Source: Bugula neritina (taxonomy: Eukaryota > Bryozoa > Gymnolaemata > Cheilostomatida > Bugulidae). Taken from it: a stretch of DNA of 64,000 bases. Location: contig OZ037765.1 in the NCBI GenBank assembly GCA_964035545.1, forward strand, positions 13,820,698 to 13,884,697, given 5' to 3'. The notes beneath the pieces were generated by a model. That model had not been told where the DNA came from and ran no database searches. It saw only the letters and a list, made by a program, of their open reading frames with translations. The position numbers were made by a program, and so were the translations under genes. The number at the start of each line of letters is the position of its first letter. The first letter of the stretch is position 1. Positions 58,101-64,000 of this stretch are shown here, piece after piece.

Positions 58101-61100
58101 TCTGAATATAGAATTTAGATTTTTTATGTTTTACTGAACAAAAATACTAAGGAAATGTTTCTCATATTTGTTGAAATGTGAAGTGTTTCACCTACACAAC
58201 TATCGTATTAGCTGTTTGAAACCAAAGATATGAATACAATTTAAACTTTTTCAGAATATTCGAATGACTTTCGTCTGTATATGCTGTGTGGAGTTGTCTT
58301 GGTATTTAAATCAGGCTATTTTCTATTTGCTAATAATTTAATTCTATGTTTAGGTTTTCATTTTAGTGATTGAAAATATAATAATCTTTTAAGCATATCT
58401 TGAACAGAGTTGAAATAAAAATATTAAGACTTTTTATTTAAGTGCAAGAGAATTATTTCAAACTAAAAAAGGTTAAACAGAAAAAATGAAAGTATCTAAC
58501 TAACATTTATAAAAAAAGTTTATTTGCTAATTACCTAATGTTTGAAAAATATAGCAAGTGCCTAAAGTATGTGTTTTTTTTAAATAGATGAGAATCAAGA
58601 TCAAAACTTTTTTAAGAAGTAACAAAAATTAATTTTTTTCTCAAAGAAAACGCCATTTGTTTAATTTGATGTTTTCTTTAAAATTCAAGTGTTGCTGTTT
58701 TGTTTCTAGAGAAATAATTCCAAAAAATGTTTGAATATTCTTTTGCTTGTAACATATTATATGCTTTTTGATTGACTTGAATGAACCTGCTAAAATAAAT
58801 GGTTGCTCAACTAACTTAATTGGCTTGACTTGAAAATTTCAATTAATTTTGAAATTTTCTAAAATTCAGGTAGCCAAAATTTACCACAAAATTTCATTTT
58901 GAGGATTTAGTTTATTTGAACTGCTGACTGCAGGTAACTAAATGTCTATTTGAATATTTCACAAATTAATTTGCATTTGTTCAAGCGATTTCATAACTGG
59001 GCGAAACCTTTATTTGAATCATTTGTATTTGAGTAATGACTTGAAACATATCTGTCTTTAAAGTAAGACCTGTTGTTGAAAAGTGTTGACTCCTAAATAT
59101 GTTATAGTGTATTGATCAAATTTGTGGTACAAATTATTCTCTTTTTTTACTATTTAATTTAGATAGAGTCGAAAGAAGAAAGCTCACTGTATTTTTGTTC
59201 ACTATTTAGTATGCATAGTTGACTTTTGTGCTGTTTTTTCTCTTCAGTTTGTTTGAAACCAGCTAATCTAGTTTTTGCTTAGACTAAGTTTTTGTTTGTA
59301 AAAATATAATGTATTTAGTATTAGATGATGTGTACACGTTAGTGATAAGAAACTGTACACAATTTGATGGTTTAGTTAAACAGATAATACTGCTACACAC
59401 TGTTTTAGTCTGAGTACAGGACAATGGCAGCATTTGTGCTCGCCATGATTGTCAATCAGCACGCTGCTGGCCAGGAAGCCGTATATCAGGGAAAAGCTAT
59501 CAGTATATGTCTCCTACTACTGGATTATAAACATGATCACAGGTTACGAGCCTGGTGTGCTCTCTGCCTCGGTGTAGTAAGTCTTTTGCTTTCATTCTCT
59601 TGTAAATAAGGTGGTCGTTGAATAACTTGAGACATTTTTAAATAAAGTGTATTACAAAGTTGTTGATAAATGCATAGTTTTTGAAATACAATTTTAAAAT
59701 AGTTTTCGGTAAGGTATCATGTTAACAACTTTTGTGTGTGTTATTAAAATATATTTTTAAATTGATGCCTGAAAGTTTCAATATTGTACAAAATGTATGA
59801 CATAGAAATAGAGTGTTAGAGATTGTCTTCATAGTTTGCTTCATAGATTACTTTAAATTTTCTTAACATGTTACAGACCAGTTTCACAGCTGCTAAAATT
59901 TTCATATAACATATTACATATAAAAAGTTAAACAAAAAGATGTTGACTGTTTTGCTGTAAAGTTGCTGAGGGTAGCTACTTGCTGTCTGAATATACAGAA
60001 TTATTCTATATTTTAAATTATGTACAATGCTGGGGGAGCTGATTATTTTTAGCTTTAGTCTATTAACAAGAGTAAAGAGCCTTTGAGTTAGTAGAAATTA
60101 CTTCTCTTAACAACGAATATTAGGCACTCAACAGTGAACTGTACTTTTTACTTTCTATTTTTTTTGACATGCTTTGATTTTTATACAATTTAGTCAAGTT
60201 TCAGTATTTTAATATAGTTTGTATGATTGTTGCTGTGATATTTCAGTTAAAACAAATGTTGTTACAGCTTTGGCAAAACTTTCCTGTAGCCAAGTGGGCG
60301 GGAGTGCGAGATAATGCACATGAAAAAGTTGGCAATTTGCTAGAAGACAGTGTCCCAGAAGTGAGGTGCGCTGCCCTACTAGCATTGTTCACTTTTATCA
60401 ATCAGCCAGACAACAGAACAGAGCATGCCATCAACCTCAACAATACCGTTGGTATACAGATCTGTGGCATGACTAATGATCCCTCCCCTATGGTCAGAGA
60501 GGTATAGAATTCTCATGCTTTAGAATGCTATAATCTTGTCACCATTTCAACACATTTAAGTCTAAACTGTTTATCAACCTCTTTGAGTTAACATGTACAG
60601 TCTGAAATCTAAATCATGCTATGCCGTAAGCAGTTTTAGTTAGACAGAGGAGAAAATTGTACCTGGCATAGCTGTACTCTGTTCCTAGCTTTATAATGGC
60701 ACCAACATAATAATTATGTCTATAGAAATAACTTTACTGTTGTATGGTACTTGATCACACACTAAAGCAATAACTAAATAATATTGATTTATTATGAAAA
60801 TTTGCTTATTAGTTGAAAATTTAAATGTAAAGTTGTTGAGGACTGAAGCTAATGGCACAGGACCATAATAGAACATAAGAACTTTAGCCCATCAATAATA
60901 GCTCATGCATAACTCATTAGCAAGACATGTTGATGAATAGTCTTTCATTCCAATGCTACCATTCTGTTGGAATTTTAAGCAATAAATCAAATAATATTTT
61001 GGAGGCAGATGACTTTGTTATTTAGCTGGTTGGTCATGCAAAGAATACTTCTCTTTTGTTAGTGCAAATACTTTTGCTACCCATTTTATTAAACAATTAC

Positions 61101-64000
61101 AGCACATTGAAAGCAATATTAATAAAATAAAATCATATAATAGTAATAGTTTAGTGAAGGTATCCATGAAATTGCAACTGTTGACAGTGCTATAGAGATG
61201 TTGATAAGCTTACATGAACATATGATGCAGGTTGGCAGCTACTTGCAATTCTCCTTGAATATTACAGTTCAATTTTACCGACTACCGCTCTCACCAGAAC
61301 TGACTTCCTAATGCTAAGTCGTTGCTAGTTACTGCGTGGTGTTGTAGGAGTTGCTCTCCGGCATAGCAGGGTTTGTTGCTATCTACGAGACACAGTTCAT
61401 AAGTCTTGCTCAGCAGATGCTAGAAGATGAAGCCCTGTCAAATCAGTTAGGTTAGTCATTCTTCCAGTCTATGTTGGTTGCTCATTCTGTTTTCAAGTCA
61501 GTTATTAATTGTTGGCTATTATTTTGTAGCTGGTAGTCCCCAGAAAATGAACAATTCAAGAAACATTTCTGTGGACAGACTAAAAAGTGTTACTGGTTCT
61601 CCATACACTCGGGGTCAGTCTAAGTGTTATCTTAGATATAATTTGATTTTGCTTTTTATGTCCTTTAGTAGAGCGTTAATTAAATACGTTTCTGTTAAAC
61701 ATCATTCTGACACTGTCTAACAAAAAAAAATTGTTCAGGGTTCTGTTTACATAAGCTAAAGTTTACCAATACAATTATTTCAGAGCTTAGTACTGTGTAT
61801 ACACAAGTTATAACTTTATTAGCTGATAGTGGACACAACCAGAATCACTTTGAAATTTGTTCTTACCATCACATGAGTGTAATGTAATATTTAGATGGGT
61901 ACATGAGTCAGGCATCTAGTAATGGTGTCTACGGCAGCAGTGATTCCCTCGATGCCTCAAGTCCAAACTGCAGTAGTCCGTCTGCGCCTTCCTACTTCTC
62001 TTACTCTGCCAATGCCAGCACTATTAAAAGAGCGCCCAGTTCAAGTGCGTCTTTTGGAATAGTCAATGTATACAATATCATGTGGAGAACTCTACTGCAG
62101 CTAGCAGTCGACCCATTTCATTCAGTAAACCAGCTAGCAGGCATTATCATCAATCTACTCAAAAATAAGGTTGGTTGTATTTATGTGTAGGAACCATAGC
62201 TTGTAAAAGACTGTTCAATCATGTCTAATACTGTTAGTATAAATTTGTAAGTAGAAGTAGCATAATGTTGGTTAATGCCTGGTTTGGATCAGATGGCTCT
62301 AAGAAGGTATAGAATTGCCCTCAATACAAACCTTTCTAAACTACAGACTTTATGATTTTTTTTATTCGTTGTTGACAGGCTAGTGCATCTAGTGGATTAA
62401 GGTCAGCTAATATTTCTATATCATCACCAGAAAGAAATAACATTTCATCTGCATCCTCTCATTCAACAGCAAGGAACATGACAGCCAGTGTGAGTATACT
62501 TTGAATTTATTAGAAATGCATGTTTGGCTACAAATCTAATATAGTTTCTGTTTAACTTTGCAATTTTGTTGGTTTAATGTGTGTTCAGTTTGGGTTTATC
62601 TTTCAGGAAACCGCCTCTGTGGATAAGATGGTCGACACAGAGTTCTTTCAATGGAGCTGTAAGATGTTTGAGAAATCAGTTATGACTGAATTTTGCAATA
62701 AAAAATCTACCAACGCTGATGTAGAGCACGAAGTTAGTACTAATTTATGCCATATAATATTTTTCAGAACTCAAATATGTAATGTTTCAACTTGTACATA
62801 GTCCTAACATAGAATCATATAATTTCAATATAATATATATAACTATTCTATAAGCTTCAAAAGGGTAATATATTGATATTTAGCAAAGTAACCTTGACCT
62901 ATCTTTCTTCCTGGCGTCATATTTGTTTTTAGAAACAGAATATGTACGCTGATAATGTAAAAGTTAAAGTGAAAGCATTACAGGAGCATCTCCAAGCTCC
63001 ATACACTCCTATAGAAACTGAAGTGTTTGCCAACAAAATGAATACACTGCCCTCTATACTTCGATTCCATCCTTACGACATCCGCTTGGCTGTAGCTGAT
63101 AATGATAGTATTAGGTGAGTGTTTATGACTCATCTATCCTCTGATAATCACCACCATTGTATATAAAGTATAATACTCTTACTCTACATATTTTTATGAG
63201 TCATGTGAGTGTTATCCAACTGCATTTTCACTCAAACCACTTTTGAAACAGGTAATACACTGGCTATTGTTCCAAACTATAGCCTTATGCTGCTATTAAA
63301 ATTCCTAGGTTTGCGGTTATATCAAGACTTATACAGTCTATAAAAAGTTTTTTTTTATCAACTTGCTTTTATTTTTTATTTTGAAATATCCAATAACCTT
63401 TCAAATTTTCTTTCCAGTTTATGGGACTGGGAAGCAGGTGTAAAGTTGAACAGGTTTTATAACCATAGCTCCAAGACTTGCAAAATTACTGGAATGGAGT
63501 ATTTGAATCCCCAAGAAGCTGAGAAATCATTATTAGCTATAGCAACAGGTTTCTAGCTGTTCTATAATATTTTTGAATACATGCTTTATGAATCAATTTT
63601 GAATTATTCTATGTTTTTCTACTTAGATAATGGTTGTACTACTTCTTGATTAAACTGTCTGTAGACTGTAGTAGCGGTTGAGTTTTTAATATTGTACAAC
63701 ACTTTACTGGGTAATAGTTTTAACAATGTGGCATTTCATCCGGTTACTGCGCACAATTATTAATATAAAACGATATTTACCACAACAGATGATGGATCAG
63801 TTCGAATATGGAGGGATTTTAGTAGCAAGTATTCACAACTAGAACTCGTAACCGCATGGCAAGCTATTCCAGATACTTCATTTATCAAAATGAGTAAGTA
63901 ACTAGATGAAGTATTTTCATAATTTTTAAATCTGATATTTTTTATGGTTAATTGTTATAATAATGATATTTTTTAGCTACAAACTCACCTGGTATGGTTA
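52174..64000 (+). CDS. RPTOR: Regulatory-associated protein of mTOR (Raptor), 3' end beyond window
   Basis: This is the mTORC1 scaffold that recruits TOS-motif substrates and binds Rag GTPases at lysosomes. Exons in phase: 52174-52368, 52722-52824, 54060-54220, 54313-54393, 55022-55174, 55747-55967, 56258-56358, 56464-56608, 56942-57119, 57393-57476, 57588-57698, 57927-58001, 59409-59576, 60268-60501, 61348-61450, 61530-61613, 61895-62169, 62379-62489, 62607-62732, 62933-63114, 63418-63548, 63789-63893 and 63977 onward. About 1,050 residues are visible. The caspase-like domain includes LFHYNGHG (about 158-165) and YVFDCSNAG (Cys207). HEAT repeats follow, with [20 protein letters not shown] nearly identical to human. 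A Ser-rich linker comes next, then the first WD40 blades ([19 protein letters not shown]). Most of the WD40 propeller lies past the edge. A 3' splice site lies 16 nt before the ATG. Confidence 0.97.
52884..53085 (+). repeat. tRNA-derived SINE in Raptor intron 2
   Basis: The head GGGAGCAGCCCTGGTCTAGA at 52884 has an A-box-like start, and a B box GGTTCAAACCC lies at 52940-52950. The body runs to CCGCTTTAAAAAAACCAAG near 53050. The acceptor stem and anticodon arm do not form a good cloverleaf, so it is not a tRNA gene. It is a different head from the tandem pair at 35.5 kb. Confidence 0.6.

Overview
This is animal nuclear DNA: AT-rich, with compact spliced genes (exons about 40-275 bp, GT-AG introns) and many transposon remnants. 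I rebuilt five protein-coding genes exon by exon by joining splice sites in phase. They are an unrecognised 417-residue protein (+, 7300-11336), CPSF3/CPSF73 (-, 11341-18718), TXNDC15 (+, 24204-27119), a HELZ-family RNA helicase (+, 35435-44879) and RPTOR/Raptor (+, from 52174, running off the right edge). The gene set and protein similarity indicate a bilaterian invertebrate, possibly a lophotrochozoan; I cannot name the species.

Layout. 1-7290 is intergenic and repeat-rich, with an inverted-repeat element at 1.2-1.7 kb, a decayed LINE at 2.4-5.6 kb and low-complexity arrays on both sides of it. 7.3-18.7 kb holds the unrecognised gene and CPSF3 tail to tail, with stop codons only 4 bp apart. 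18.7-24 kb is repeats, with a second copy of the LINE at 21-22.1 kb and a TA-flanked MITE at 22.6 kb. 24-27 kb is TXNDC15. 27-35 kb is intergenic: a nest of MITE copies, one interrupted by an RTE-like LINE end. 35.4-44.9 kb is the helicase, whose introns carry two tandem tRNA-like units and a 1.7-kb hAT-type element with an 8-bp target duplication. 45-52 kb has a TTAA-flanked MITE, a 134-bp near-perfect palindrome and a large low-complexity block. 52.2-64 kb is Raptor.

The genes do not form one pathway. CPSF3 is the pre-mRNA 3'-end endonuclease, Raptor is the mTORC1 scaffold, HELZ-type proteins act in mRNA metabolism and TXNDC15 is a membrane thioredoxin-fold protein linked to cilia in vertebrates. 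The most unusual patterns are dispersed arrays of degenerate ANT triplets, which can always partly self-pair and which bracket both LINE fragments, and a 3' splice site 4-19 nt before the start codon in four of five genes, which suggests spliced-leader trans-splicing or very short 5'-UTR exons.
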